A DNA stretch of 64,000 bases from Terriglobia bacterium (lineage in GTDB: Bacteria; Acidobacteriota; Terriglobia; UBA7540). Positions within the stretch are counted from its first letter, which is position 1; every line of letters begins with the position of its first letter. A program made the position numbers and the translations under genes. Below, in pieces: positions 17,116 through 26,123 of this stretch. A model generated the notes under the pieces. That model had not been told where the DNA came from. It searched no databases and saw only the letters and a program-made list of their open reading frames with translations. The DNA lies in NCBI GenBank assembly GCA_035712365.1, contig DASTAW010000038.1:50826-114825 (forward strand), read 5' to 3'.

Positions 17116-19560
17116 ATGGGCACTCTGATGCAAGATCTAAAATACGGCCTGCGCCAACTGGGAAGAAGCCCAGGCTTCACGGCCATTGCTGTGCTGACGC
17201 TGGCGCTCGGCATTGGCGCGAACACGGCGATCTTTTCGGTGGTGAACAGCGTATTGCTGCGGCCTCTGGCTTACAGTCAGCCCGAGCGGCTTTATCTGAT
17301 CCAGGTGATCTGGCCTCAGATGTCCAAATTTTATCCGCTGATGCCGGCCAACGTGCGCGGCTTTGAGATCTGGCAGAAGCAGTGCCATTCGTTCGAAGGG
17401 ATCGCCATTGCGCGGGCCGCCAGCGCTGACATGACGGGAGCAGGCGAGCCTGCGGAGGTCCACGGAGTGCGCGCCTCGGCGAACCTCTTCGGCGTGCTGG
17501 GAATCCGGCCGGAGCTTGGCCGCGATTTTCTTCCCCAGGAGGATGAACCCGGCCGGGGCCGCGTCGTGATTCTGACGCATCCCTTCTGGCGCGCGCACTT
17601 TGATTCCAATCCGGCCGTGGTTGGCCACACCATCACGCTTGACGGGGCGCCTTACGTGGTGGCGGGCGTTCTGCCTGCCTCCTTCCATTTCCCCGCGCAA
17701 CTGGGACGGCTCACCGTCTTCGGCCGGGAGCTGGACTTCTTCGAGCCGCTCAACGGACCGCAGGAAGACGAAGAGGCCCTGGTCGGTGAATTCGATTTCG
17801 CCGCCATCGGACGGCTGAAGCCCGGCGTGAGCGCGGGCCAGGCGGTGGCGGAACTGAACGTGGTGCAGTCGCAGATTGCCCGCCAGGCGAAGGACACGGG
17901 CGTCAGCCTCAAGGCCGCGATTTTCCCGCTGGAAAGCGAAGTGACGAGTCCAGCGCGGCAGGGGTTGCTTCTGCTGCTTGCGGCGGTGGGCGCTGTGCTG
18001 CTGATCGTGTGCGTCAACCTGGCGAACATGTCGCTGGCGCGTGTTCCGGGCCGCATGCGCGAGTCGGCCATCCGCTCGGCGCTGGGCGCCAACCGCTGGC
18101 AGATTTTCCGCCGCATGCTTGCAGAGAGCCTGCTGCTGGGCGCGGCGGGCGGGGCCGCAGGCATCGTGCTGGGCGGCTTTGGCGCCCGCTGGCTGGTTCG
18201 GTCCGCTCCGCCGGGATTGCCGCGCCTGAATGAGGTGCACATGGACGCCCGGGTCTTCGCCTTCGCGGCCATCCTTGCCGTGCTGACCGCGGTGCTTTTT
18301 GGAACTCTGCCGGCCTGGCGCGCGGCCAGGAGCAACCCGCTGGAAGCCTTGAAATCCGGCACTGCGGCCGCGGGCGAGGGCCGGGGAGCGCGCCGGCTGC
18401 GCGAGACGCTGATTGGCTTCGAAGTTGGCATGACCACCGCGCTCCTCATCGTTGCGGGCCTCCTGGCGTCGAGTCTGTTTCATCTGCTTCGAGTCAACAC
18501 GGGCTTCGCAACCGAAAGTGTGCTGACCGCCAAGGTTAATCTGCCGCCGCAACGATATTCAAAGCCCGCCGACCGCCTCGAATTCTACAACTCCCTGCTC
18601 ACTCGCCTTCGCTCTCTGCCCGGAGCGCGGTCTGCCGGGTGGGTGGGCGAGCTGCCGCTGGGGGGCGAAACACACGTCACCGGAATTGACGTGCCGCCCG
18701 GCAGCGCCTCTCCCCCGCCGGCGAATTTCCGTATTGCCAGCCCGGATTACTTTGCCGCCATGGGCATCCCGCTGGTTCGCGGGCGAGTGTTTAATGAGAG
18801 CGACCGCGGCCGGAACGAAGTCGTGGTTTCTGAGAGCGTGGCCAGACGCTTCTGGCCCGGCCAGGACCCCATTGGGCGCACCTGCCTCACCTTCTGGGGG
18901 CCGAAAAAAGAAGAACAGGTCGTCGGCGTGGTCGGCGACGTGCGCACGGCAAAACTGGATGAGGCGCCCGTGATGATGGTTTACGTCCCCGACTGGTTCG
19001 CGGGCATGGGCCACATCCCCGAATCGGCAGGTATTGTTGTTCGCACGTCAGGCGAAGCGTTGGACCTGGCGGCGGAGGTGCGCCAGGCCGTTCACCTCAC
19101 AGACGCCGAGGCGCCCGTCATCGACGTTCGCCCGATGTCCAGCATCGTTTCGGAATCCGTCGCGCCGCGCCGGTTTCAGATGCTGCTGGCGGTGTTGTTT
19201 GCATGTTTCGCTCTGTTCCTGGCCTCGCTGGGCATCTACGGCGTGATTGCATATTCAGTGGAGCAGCGGCGCAGGGAGCTGGGAATCCGGGCCGCCCTCG
19301 GCGCGCAGTTTCCCGATCTGTGGCGCATGGTGCTGCGCCAGGGCATGACACCGGCGCTTGCCGGACTAGCGGCGGGGCTTGGCGCGGCAGCGCTCGGCGG
19401 CCAGGTGATCAAGGGCCTGCTGTTCGGCGTCAGCGCCGCAGACCCGGCAACGCTGGCCATCGTGGCCATCGTGGTGGTCCTGGTGGCGCTGGCGGCGTGC
19501 TACATTCCCGCCCGGCGCGTCGCGAAAGTTGACCCGATGGTGGCATTACGCTATGAGTAG
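17116..19560 (+). CDS. ADOP-family ABC permease F
   Basis: An 814-residue double permease, the most divergent of the prefix-less set. The start ATG follows AGAAAGGC. The first FtsX unit has the loop [18 protein letters not shown], with Met-Arg-Glu-Ser instead of R-x-K/R-E-hydrophobic-A. The last unit has [19 protein letters not shown], and its final helices ([19 protein letters not shown]) differ from the PTDPLTF type shared by C, D, E and the later copies. The tail [15 protein letters not shown] is conserved. The second periplasmic domain is shorter ([19 protein letters not shown]). It lies last in the first permease block, followed by convergent minus-strand signalling genes. Confidence 0.92.
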   Translation: MGTLMQDLKYGLRQLGRSPGFTAIAVLTLALGIGANTAIFSVVNSVLLRPLAYSQPERLYLIQVIWPQMSKFYPLMPANVRGFEIWQKQCHSFEGIAIARAASADMTGAGEPAEVHGVRASANLFGVLGIRPELGRDFLPQEDEPGRGRVVILTHPFWRAHFDSNPAVVGHTITLDGAPYVVAGVLPASFHFPAQLGRLTVFGRELDFFEPLNGPQEDEEALVGEFDFAAIGRLKPGVSAGQAVAELNVVQSQIARQAKDTGVSLKAAIFPLESEVTSPARQGLLLLLAAVGAVLLIVCVNLANMSLARVPGRMRESAIRSALGANRWQIFRRMLAESLLLGAAGGAAGIVLGGFGARWLVRSAPPGLPRLNEVHMDARVFAFAAILAVLTAVLFGTLPAWRAARSNPLEALKSGTAAAGEGRGARRLRETLIGFEVGMTTALLIVAGLLASSLFHLLRVNTGFATESVLTAKVNLPPQRYSKPADRLEFYNSLLTRLRSLPGARSAGWVGELPLGGETHVTGIDVPPGSASPPPANFRIASPDYFAAMGIPLVRGRVFNESDRGRNEVVVSESVARRFWPGQDPIGRTCLTFWGPKKEEQVVGVVGDVRTAKLDEAPVMMVYVPDWFAGMGHIPESAGIVVRTSGEALDLAAEVRQAVHLTDAEAPVIDVRPMSSIVSESVAPRRFQMLLAVLFACFALFLASLGIYGVIAYSVEQRRRELGIRAALGAQFPDLWRMVLRQGMTPALAGLAAGLGAAALGGQVIKGLLFGVSAADPATLAIVAIVVVLVALAACYIPARRVAKVDPMVALRYE

Positions 19561-19561
19561 C

Positions 19562-19578
19562 GGCGCGTTTATCGCGCC
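19562..19578 (+). repeat. Post-stop palindrome, copy 6 (GGCGCG-TTTAT-CGCGCC)
   Basis: Same palindrome and spacing as the other copies. It is followed by a lone left fold-back arm at 19611-19642. Confidence 0.85.
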
Positions 19579-19610
19579 ATTGTTGATTTGTGATTGAGCG
19601 ATTGAAAAGT

Positions 19611-19642
19611 AATTATGAATTATAAATTATGAAGTATGAAAT
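19611..19642. repeat. Fold-back element, left arm only
   Basis: AATTATGAATTATAAATTAT followed by GAAGTATGAAAT, identical in type to 869-900, but no mirrored right arm follows before the next gene. It appears to be a truncated copy. Confidence 0.7.
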
Positions 19643-19772
19643 AGGTGAGCCGGCGCTGGGATTTTTCAAACCATCTGATGTCGAGGTTGTGGGTTTGCTG
19701 GTTACCGAGATGCAAAAGATGCTGAAGGGGCTTCGCCGGAAACTATCCACTAACCACTTCTTGTGAAGCGGG

Positions 19773-20186
19773 TCAGGCCACCTCTTCGAGCGCATGGGCT
19801 TCTCTGGCGCGGCGGACATCTGCCATCGCTACCCGCAGCACGTGCGAGAGCTGGTCCGTTTCAAAGGGAGGGAGCATGAAGTCAAACGCGCCATACTCGA
19901 TGGCCCGCACGTAGAGCTCGATGTCAACCCGTTGCCCCACCACAATCACATTCACAGGCACGGAGCTTTTCCGGGCCATGTCTACGACTTCGCTCCACGT
20001 CCCTTCCGGGAATGTCGTGGAGGTAAGAATCAGCTCCGGATGGCTTTCCAGCAGCAATCCCGCGAATTCTGTGCGGCTCTCGACCGTCACTGTTTCCAGC
20101 CCGTGATTTTCCAATTTCCGGCCCAACTCCTCAAGGCAGGCGCTCCCGTCGGAGACGAGTATTGCGAACGCTTTTTCTTGCGACAC
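19773..20186 (-). CDS. Receiver-like protein lacking the phospho-acceptor Asp
   Basis: A single-domain protein of 137 residues with the CheY-like alternating fold: strand AFAILVSDGSACLEELGRKL, strand LETVTVES, strand ELILTSTTFPEGTW, strand VNVIVVGQRVD and the final helix region EYGAFDFMLPPFETDQLSHV. At the position of the phosphorylated Asp (usual L-V-L-x-D-x-x-L-P) the sequence is LILTSTTFP, so Asp is replaced by Ser/Thr. The conserved Lys before Pro-Phe is also missing (MLPPFET). It is therefore probably a phosphorylation-independent pseudo-receiver. The GTG start at 20186 is chosen for the AAGGAG directly upstream; a longer frame to 20252 lacks such a site. It lies on the same strand as, and ~520 bp downstream of, the response regulator and hybrid kinase genes. 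Confidence 0.8.
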   Translation of the reverse strand: MSQEKAFAILVSDGSACLEELGRKLENHGLETVTVESRTEFAGLLLESHPELILTSTTFPEGTWSEVVDMARKSSVPVNVIVVGQRVDIELYVRAIEYGAFDFMLPPFETDQLSHVLRVAMADVRRAREAHALEEVA

Positions 20187-20706
20187 TTTTCTCTCCTTCC
20201 AGACGGCTGGCAGCGGACTCCTGCCGGCCTGTCCCAGCCGCTCGGAGAACATTCTCTTCCTTCTTACTCGTATCCACTAACCGGAAGTTTCAACTTTACG
20301 AGAGTGCAAGGAGTTGCACAATCCGGTATACTTCGTATTCCGGTTGTACGTGGTTCTACGTAAGCCCCGTCATATCTTTCGATTAGCGTCAGCATCCGCA
20401 AGCGCCAGCAACCCATCGGAAGATAACCAAGGGGACAGATGGAAGGGAAAGGCAAGCTCAAAAAAATTACCAATTACCAATTACGAATTACCAGCTTTGA
20501 GTTATGGGTTCTGGCTTATGAGTTATGGGTTCTGGGTTGAAAACCGCGATGGTTACGCTCGTAAACCCTGCGTCGGTAACTCGTAATTTGTAATTCGTAA
20601 TTTCTTTCCTCGTTGCGCCCAGCCCGTATTTCGGATTGCAGACTTTATAATTCAGCACTCGGAACCCACAACTTTGGAGTGACTCGTAATTTTGTGTGTT
20701 CCTCGT
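20187..20706. other. Non-coding interval with AT-rich and GGGTTCTGG-type repeats
   Basis: No convincing gene is seen. The interval contains runs of CAATTACCAATTACGAATTA type (about 20465-20490), two copies of GAGTTATGGGTTCTGG (about 20500-20540), and a TAACTCGTAATTTGTAATTC run (about 20577-20600). These are the same simple repeat types found between the permeases. The promoter of the pseudo-receiver gene should lie at its left end but is not obvious. Confidence 0.65.
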
Positions 20707-21366
20707 TCAGACTTCCACGACGTGGTGCTTTATCGCATACATCACAAGTTCGCTCAAGGAGCGGACCCTCAGCCGATTCATAATCTGGTAGCGATGGGTC
20801 TCGGCCGTCCGAGTGCTGATGTTCAGGGCCGTTGCAACTTCCTTGTTGCTCTTCCCCATGGCCAGCAATTTTAAGACGTCCAACTGGCGCGGCGTCAGTA
20901 TCTCCTGATTTGCATCGCCGCCCGCAGCCGCAGCCTCGCCGTCGATGACGGGGGCCGCGGCGGACGATGTGGAAATGTTCGGGGTAAAGAAAGCGCGGTT
21001 CTCGCACAACGCCTGCACAGCTTCCATCAGCTTCTCGTCCAGATCGGATTTCAGGACGTAGGCATGCGCGCCCGCCTCGATGGCCGCGCAAAAAATATCT
21101 TTGGAATCGTGCATGGTGAGCATCAGGATGCCGATCTGGGGATCAAAATCGTGTACTTGCCGGACGGCTTCAAAGCCCGTCATGCCCGGCATTGAAATGT
21201 CCATGACCACGATGTCCGGCTTTAGCCGTTTCACCTTTTCGAGGGCTTCAAAGCCCGTCGAGGCGTCACCGCACACCTCCCAGCCATTGCGGGTTTCCAG
21301 CAATGAGCGCACGCCGCGGCGGACCATCGGATGATCGTCCGCCAGGAGAATTCGAGTGGTGTTCAT
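20707..21366 (-). CDS. NarL/FixJ-family two-component response regulator
   Basis: A 219-residue cytoplasmic transcription regulator. The receiver domain (about 4-120) has the acidic pair DD at 10-11, phospho-acceptor Asp56 in VVMDISMPGMTG, the Thr in LMLTMHD and Lys in YVLKSDL. A short Ala/Gly-rich linker (AAPVIDGEAAAAGGDA) joins a LuxR-type helix-turn-helix (LTPRQLDVLKLLAMGKSNKE, then VATALNISTRTAETH). It lies 123 bp downstream of a histidine kinase of the HisKA_3 class on the same strand, the usual partner of NarL-type regulators, so the two almost certainly form one system. Target genes are unknown; the adjoining permeases are candidates only by position. Confidence 0.95.
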   Translation of the reverse strand: MNTTRILLADDHPMVRRGVRSLLETRNGWEVCGDASTGFEALEKVKRLKPDIVVMDISMPGMTGFEAVRQVHDFDPQIGILMLTMHDSKDIFCAAIEAGAHAYVLKSDLDEKLMEAVQALCENRAFFTPNISTSSAAAPVIDGEAAAAGGDANQEILTPRQLDVLKLLAMGKSNKEVATALNISTRTAETHRYQIMNRLRVRSLSELVMYAIKHHVVEV

Positions 21367-21384
21367 AGGCTCAATTTAACTCCT

Positions 21385-21490
21385 GCCCTGTCTCCCGTCT
21401 TCTGTCTTCCGGCTTCCGGCTCCTGACTTCTGGCTTCTTGCTCCTGACTTCTGGCTTCTGTCTCCTGGCTCCTGCCTCCCGACTTCCGGT
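21385..21490. repeat. Degenerate pyrimidine-rich 21-bp tandem repeat
   Basis: CTCCTGACTTCTGGCTTCT occurs exactly at 21420-21438 and 21441-21459 (period 21), flanked by decayed units (CTTCCGGCTTCCGG, CTCCTGGCTCCTGCC). It fills the space between the kinase stop and the response-regulator start, so it would lie in the shared transcript. Confidence 0.75.
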
Positions 21491-24400
21491 CAATTCCCTG
21501 CGCCTTCCAAATCCAGGGTTGCGCGGACTGTCGTGCCATCTTTGCCTGTTTCAACTTCCAGATTACCACCAACTTCCTTCATTCGCTCGCGCATTCCTAT
21601 GATGCCCATACTCTCTTTGCTCCCCGCAAAGCCTTTTCCGAAATCCCGGATTTCGGCGGTCACGCGCCCATTTCTGGCCTCGATGGTGATTCGCGCGCTG
21701 CCGGACCCTGAATGCCGCCGAACATTGGTAAGGCATTCCTGGATGATGCGATATAAGGCAATCTCAATTTTTTCGTTCATCCGGCCCAGGGAATCTGAGA
21801 TCGACACTTCTGTTCGTATTTTTGCTCGCCTGGAGAAATCTTCGGCGTACCAGCGGACCGCCGCGGCAAGTCCCATCTGTTCCAGGACCAGAGGGTGCTG
21901 CAGATAGGAGACGGTCTGCACTTCCTTGATGCAATTCTGCAGTTGCTTTTGGAACTGCGACAGGCTGCCCCGCGTCTCTTTATCGAGTTGCGGTTTGCGC
22001 CCAACGGCGGCCACCGAGGCCAGCAACGCTCCGAGCGATGATCCCAACTGGTCGTGCAGTTCACGCGCCAGTTCCCTCCGCCGGTCATCGGATTCGTTCA
22101 TCAGGTACCGCGTGAGTTTGCCAAGTTGCTTTTCCATTTGGACCTGTTTTGTAATGTCAACGGCCAGCCCTGCCGTTCCGCCGTCTTCCGTCAGAGTGGC
22201 GCTGGCGACAATCCACGCGTCGCTCCCATCCTTCCGCTTGATGGCGACCAGCTCATTGTTCAGGTTCTTTTCTTTCACCAGGCGGTCGTGAAACTCCGCT
22301 TGCTCCTTTTGAGTGATGTTGGCATTCAAGTTCCTGGCCTGCAAGGTTTCTTCGCGCGAAGCATTGCCGAGCATCCGCGCAAAGGCCTCATTGCAATCCA
22401 GCAGATGGCCGTCCTGAGCATAGAAAACTCCAGCCAGGTTCCTTTCAAAAATGAACTTGTAGCGCTCGAGGGACGTATCGAGCGCGTGTTTCATTCCGGT
22501 CATTTCAAGCCAACTGATGACCGCTCCATCAATCTTGTTTTCCGTCGTCTTGTACGGGCGGATGCGCATGGAATACCAGTTGCCGTCAAACGTCTCAACG
22601 TCCAGCGTCTTGACAGCAGTATTGTCAACCGCCTCGGCGATCAGCTTCTCGAACGCGGAGAGCTCAAACTTCAGCTTGACGTCGCTCACGGGGCGCCCGA
22701 TGTCGGCGTTCACAATATTCATCAGCTTTTGAACGCTGGGGGTAAATCGCCGGATTCTCAGGCCGTTTCCCAGCATGAGAATGGGTATGTCGACGCTGGC
22801 CAGCAGATTAGACAGGTCGTTGTTGGCGATATTCAATGCGTGGTTGCGGTTTTGCAGCTCCTCGTTCAGGGTCGTCAATTCTTCGTTGGCGGACTGCAGC
22901 TCTTCCTTGGCGGTTTCCAGTTCTTCGTTGGTGCTCTGCAGCTCCTCGTTCGATGACAGGCCCTCTTCGTTCGCGGACCGCAGTTCCTCATTGGTCGCTT
23001 CCAGTTCCTCGATGGTGGATTGCAGGGTATTCCGGGTCTGGCCCAGTTCCTCCTTCAGATGGCTGATTTCCCTGCTCGCCGTTTTGGAAGGAATATTCCG
23101 GCCTTTATGACCTTTGGCGGCTTTGCCTGGTTCTGCCGCCGGGACGGCCACTGTTGCGTCCTGGAATAACACCAGGCAATAGCCGTCAGAAGCCGCCGGG
23201 CCCTTGATCGGAATGACCTCGATGTCCACTGCAACCGTATGGGCGTTCTGTTTCATCAGTACGCCCCGCTTCCTGACGGGATGGTGGCTCCTCGTGGCCT
23301 CCTGCACAGCCGCCCGCAGGTCCACGTGCAGGCCCTCCCGCGCCATTCTCGCCAGGTTCAAACTTGCATTCCCCGGGGCGGGCTCGAGATAGCGCCCGGT
23401 CCTTCCCTGGAAGTGGACCACCTTGAAATCGTCATCGATGATGACGCCCGGCGGACTGAAACGATTCAGAAGGATCCGGTTTGCCTCTTTCTGCAAATTA
23501 AAGTTGTCGTTCAGCTCAGGCTCAATCTCCCTTCGGGGCGTCCCCGGATCCGCAGCAGCCCGTCCAGCAAGGTCCATGATGTGGGACCTCGCGCCCGGCC
23601 TGGCCCTGTAGAGCTTGTGCTTCTTGTCAACCAGCGAAAAATATTCCGCAAATGTTCCGATCGTCTCGGAACTGCCCAGCAATAGAAATCCGGTGGACTT
23701 CAGCGCGTAATGGAAAATGGGAAGTATCCGTTTTTGCAGGACGGGTCCCAGATAGATCAGCAAATTGCGGCAGGTGATCAGGTCGAGCCGTGAAAAGGGA
23801 GGGTCTTTGCCGATGTCGTGCCGCGCGAAAATACACAGGTCCCGAACGCTTTTATTGATCCGATAGCCGTGCGGCGTTTTCATAAAGAAACGCCTCAAGC
23901 GCTCCGGCGAAACATCGGTTGCGATGCTTTCGAGGTATTCTCCCTGGCGGGCCTTCTCCAGCGCGGCTTCGTTCACGTCCGTCGCAAAAATCTGCACTTC
24001 CTGATTGGCGGAAACCTCAGAGAGGAACTCCAGCAGGACAATGGCTACCGAGTAGGCTTCCTCGCCCGTTGAACAGCCCGAAATCCACGCTCGGACCGGC
24101 GTCCCGGCGGGCCGGTCTTTCACCAGATTTGGAAAGACCTCGCGTTTCAGCGCTTCGAAAACTTCAGGGTCCCGGAAAAAGCCCGTCACGTGGATCAACA
24201 TGTCCTGAAACAGCGCGTCCACTTCGTCGCGGTGCTTCTGCAAATACGATGTGTAAGCCTCCAGCGAGTCCAGCTTCAGCAGCATCATGCGCCGCCGGAT
24301 GCGCCGCCAGATCGTGCTCGACTTGTAGTGCGTAAAATCCACGCCCGTCGCTCCGCGCAGCGTCCGATAGATCTTGCGGCGTTCGTTCTCGCCCGCGGGC

Positions 24401-25083
24401 AATGCTTCGTCCCCGGCTTCTTCCCGCGGCTCCTGGCGCAAATACGGATGCCGGGCGATCCGCAGCAGCTCTCTGGCGATGGATTCGATGGGCAGAACGA
24501 AATCCACATATCCCGCGGCGATGGCATTGCGCGGCATCTCCGCATGCTCGGCCTGCTCAGGGTCTTGCGCGAAGGTGGTGCCTCCGCCTGCCTTGATGGT
24601 CTTCAGCCCCAGCGTGCCGTCGGAGGCGGTCCCTGACAAAATCACCCCAACCGCCTTGGGGCCGCGGTCCTCAACCAGGGAATCCAGGAAATGATCGATG
24701 GGCCTGTGAGGCTGCGTCCCGGCGCGGGGGACCAGGTGCAACTCCCCGCGGCGCACTTCCATATCGCTGTCTGGCGGAATCACATAAACATGATTGCTTT
24801 CGATGCGCGTGCGGCCTGTCACCTCGGTCACTGGCATCTTCGCGGTGTGGCCCAACAACTCGGTCAGCGCGCTGGCATGCCTGGGAGCCAGATGCTGTAC
24901 CAGCACCAGCGCCATTCCAGGATCACCAGGCAAGTGCTTCAGAAGCTCAGTGAAGGCCTGCAAACCGCCCGCCGAGGCTCCGACGCCCACAATCAGGGGA
25001 ACTTTGTCGGTGGCTGGGACGTCAACACCTCGCTTGGGCGCGGGTTTCAGCTTTCTTTTTCGTGGCTGGCGCCTGGTGATCAT
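21490..25083 (-). CDS. CheB-CheR-PAS-histidine kinase fusion protein
   Basis: A cytoplasmic sensor of 1,197 residues combining chemotaxis-type and kinase modules. Order: CheB-like methylesterase (~28-215; Ser37 in GVGASAGG, His in LVQHLAP, Asp in SGTASDGTLGL); CheR-like methyltransferase (~240-505; AdoMet motif ISGCSTGEEAYS, and CRNLLIY). A long Glu/Asn-rich coiled coil follows (~668-755; repeats of ELQSANEELTTLNEE type), then two PAS-type domains (~765-985) and a HisKA_3 transmitter (phospho-His in ELARELHDQLGSS, ~1008) with an ATPase domain (IQECLTNVRRHSGSG; GIIGMRERM). There are no membrane helices. The ATG at 25083 is preferred over an upstream in-frame TTG at 25152 that adds 23 unconserved residues. 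The HisKA_3 class and the NarL regulator just downstream make a cognate pair. No chemoreceptor is in the window. Confidence 0.93.
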   Translation of the reverse strand: MITRRQPRKRKLKPAPKRGVDVPATDKVPLIVGVGASAGGLQAFTELLKHLPGDPGMALVLVQHLAPRHASALTELLGHTAKMPVTEVTGRTRIESNHVYVIPPDSDMEVRRGELHLVPRAGTQPHRPIDHFLDSLVEDRGPKAVGVILSGTASDGTLGLKTIKAGGGTTFAQDPEQAEHAEMPRNAIAAGYVDFVLPIESIARELLRIARHPYLRQEPREEAGDEALPAGENERRKIYRTLRGATGVDFTHYKSSTIWRRIRRRMMLLKLDSLEAYTSYLQKHRDEVDALFQDMLIHVTGFFRDPEVFEALKREVFPNLVKDRPAGTPVRAWISGCSTGEEAYSVAIVLLEFLSEVSANQEVQIFATDVNEAALEKARQGEYLESIATDVSPERLRRFFMKTPHGYRINKSVRDLCIFARHDIGKDPPFSRLDLITCRNLLIYLGPVLQKRILPIFHYALKSTGFLLLGSSETIGTFAEYFSLVDKKHKLYRARPGARSHIMDLAGRAAADPGTPRREIEPELNDNFNLQKEANRILLNRFSPPGVIIDDDFKVVHFQGRTGRYLEPAPGNASLNLARMAREGLHVDLRAAVQEATRSHHPVRKRGVLMKQNAHTVAVDIEVIPIKGPAASDGYCLVLFQDATVAVPAAEPGKAAKGHKGRNIPSKTASREISHLKEELGQTRNTLQSTIEELEATNEELRSANEEGLSSNEELQSTNEELETAKEELQSANEELTTLNEELQNRNHALNIANNDLSNLLASVDIPILMLGNGLRIRRFTPSVQKLMNIVNADIGRPVSDVKLKFELSAFEKLIAEAVDNTAVKTLDVETFDGNWYSMRIRPYKTTENKIDGAVISWLEMTGMKHALDTSLERYKFIFERNLAGVFYAQDGHLLDCNEAFARMLGNASREETLQARNLNANITQKEQAEFHDRLVKEKNLNNELVAIKRKDGSDAWIVASATLTEDGGTAGLAVDITKQVQMEKQLGKLTRYLMNESDDRRRELARELHDQLGSSLGALLASVAAVGRKPQLDKETRGSLSQFQKQLQNCIKEVQTVSYLQHPLVLEQMGLAAAVRWYAEDFSRRAKIRTEVSISDSLGRMNEKIEIALYRIIQECLTNVRRHSGSGSARITIEARNGRVTAEIRDFGKGFAGSKESMGIIGMRERMKEVGGNLEVETGKDGTTVRATLDLEGAGN

Positions 25084-25263
25084 GCTGGCCCCATCGATAA
25101 AAAGATCAGGGTCCGCCCCCTGGCTCGTGGTCTGGAGCGGGAGACGGCGCAAAGCTTCAAGTCAGCACAAATTGAGCGAGTTATCCGGCTCCATTATTGC
25201 CCACGCATAGATAAAGATCAAGTGGATGAACTCGTCCAGTAGATTAGTGACGCCGCCGGGTGG

Positions 25264-25296
25264 CGCATACGTTCCGGTGTTTGGAATGTATGCGGC
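25264..25296 (+). repeat. RAYT-associated REP palindrome 1
   Basis: GCATACGTTCC, loop GGTGTTT, then GGAATGTATGC: an imperfect hairpin directly upstream of the transposase gene. It is part of a 56-bp unit repeated once more (GCATAC at 25265 and 25321). Confidence 0.85.
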
Positions 25297-25318
25297 ACGT
25301 CAATGATGTCACCGGGTA

Positions 25319-25353
25319 GCGCATACGTTCCGTAGTTTGGAATGTATGCGGCG
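25319..25353 (+). repeat. RAYT-associated REP palindrome 2
   Basis: GCATACGTTCC, GTAGTTT, GGAATGTATGC: the same hairpin as REP 1 with a different loop. It ends 24 bp before the transposase start codon and is in direct orientation with REP 1. Confidence 0.85.
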
Positions 25354-25376
25354 CGTCAGTGATGTAGAATGGCGCA

Positions 25377-25928
25377 ATGCCTCGGCAGAAGCACTACTAC
25401 GGCGAGAACCATCTTCACTTTCTAACCCGGAATACCTATCGCCGGGTGCGGCTGTTTGACTCAGAAAAATTCCGGCAGCGTTGGGTGGAAACGCTGGGCG
25501 AACTGCGGAGCGAACTGGGATTCAAGATCGTCGGCTACGTCCTGATGCCGGAACATTTTCATCTGCTGCTGTGGCCCTCGGCGGACGCGAGTCCATCCCG
25601 GATCCTGCACAAGCTTGAAGGCCGGACGGCGCTGTTTGTCCTGAAGAATCTGAAGGAGAACCCACAGCGCCCGTGGTGCCGGAAGATGCTCGACCAGGTG
25701 AGGCTCCCTGCAACCGTTCATCATCACGCGCATTTCCGGGTCTGGCAGCGGGGCGGCTATGACTTGAACGTCTGGAGCGCAAAGAAAATCGGCGAGAAAT
25801 TGGATTACATGCACAACAATCCCGTGACGCGAAGGCTGGTGAGCGAGCCGGGCGACTGGCCGTGGTCAAGCTGGAGATTTTATTTTCTGAATGATACTTC
25901 GCTGTTGCCCATGGACCCTGTGGTGTGA
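25377..25928 (+). CDS. REP-associated tyrosine transposase (RAYT, Y1_Tnp)
   Basis: A 183-residue HUH-type single-strand nuclease of the IS200-related RAYT group, thought to mobilise or maintain REP palindromes. Visible marks: the His-hydrophobic-His metal site in MPEHFHLLLWP, a C-terminal conserved block with the probable catalytic Tyr (EKLDYMHNNPV), and the RAYT tail signature EPGDWPWSSWRFYF. Length fits the family. It is bracketed by REP-like hairpins: two direct copies upstream and one inverted copy starting within a base of its stop. It has no IS-type terminal repeats of its own. The ATG has no clear ribosome-binding site; expression may be low. Confidence 0.93.
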   Translation: MPRQKHYYGENHLHFLTRNTYRRVRLFDSEKFRQRWVETLGELRSELGFKIVGYVLMPEHFHLLLWPSADASPSRILHKLEGRTALFVLKNLKENPQRPWCRKMLDQVRLPATVHHHAHFRVWQRGGYDLNVWSAKKIGEKLDYMHNNPVTRRLVSEPGDWPWSSWRFYFLNDTSLLPMDPVV

Positions 25929-25962
25929 CCGCATACATTCCAAACTACGGAACGTATGCGGC
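25929..25962 (-). repeat. RAYT-associated REP palindrome 3 (inverted)
   Basis: GCATACATTCC, AAACTAC, GGAACGTATGC: the exact reverse complement of the REP 2 core, located immediately after the transposase stop. Upstream and downstream copies thus face each other across the gene. Confidence 0.85.
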
Positions 25963-26123
25963 ACCCTCGTACGCGCCACCCGCGAGACTCTGTGCCCTTT
26001 AGTTGTGGTGTTCAGGCTCTGCGGCTTTTCGCCCTCAAGACCCGCAGAGTATCAGCACGCTGACACTTTGCGTTACCTCTTTCATCCTTCATCCTTCATA
26101 ATTGAAAGCCGCGGAGGTGGCAG

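Noticed and set aside
17137..18552. 471-codon open frame on the minus strand
   Set aside because: It lies wholly opposite permease F, is rich in Arg, Gln, His and Pro as expected from antisense GC-rich DNA, and shows no family motif.
20314..20586. 90-codon frame in the gap before the regulator
   Set aside because: It consists largely of translated AT-rich and GGGTTCTGG repeats.
22054..22956. 300-codon plus-strand frame
   Set aside because: It is opposite the PAS/coiled-coil part of the kinase; its Gln/Leu pattern mirrors the coiled-coil codons.
25264..25353. CRISPR array
   Set aside because: There are only two direct units of palindromic type with near-identical intervening sequence and no cas gene; the RAYT context explains them.
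26017..26049. Hairpin CTCTGCGG/CCGCAGAG upstream of permease G
   Set aside because: It is a single copy with a 17-base loop and no T-run; too weak to call.
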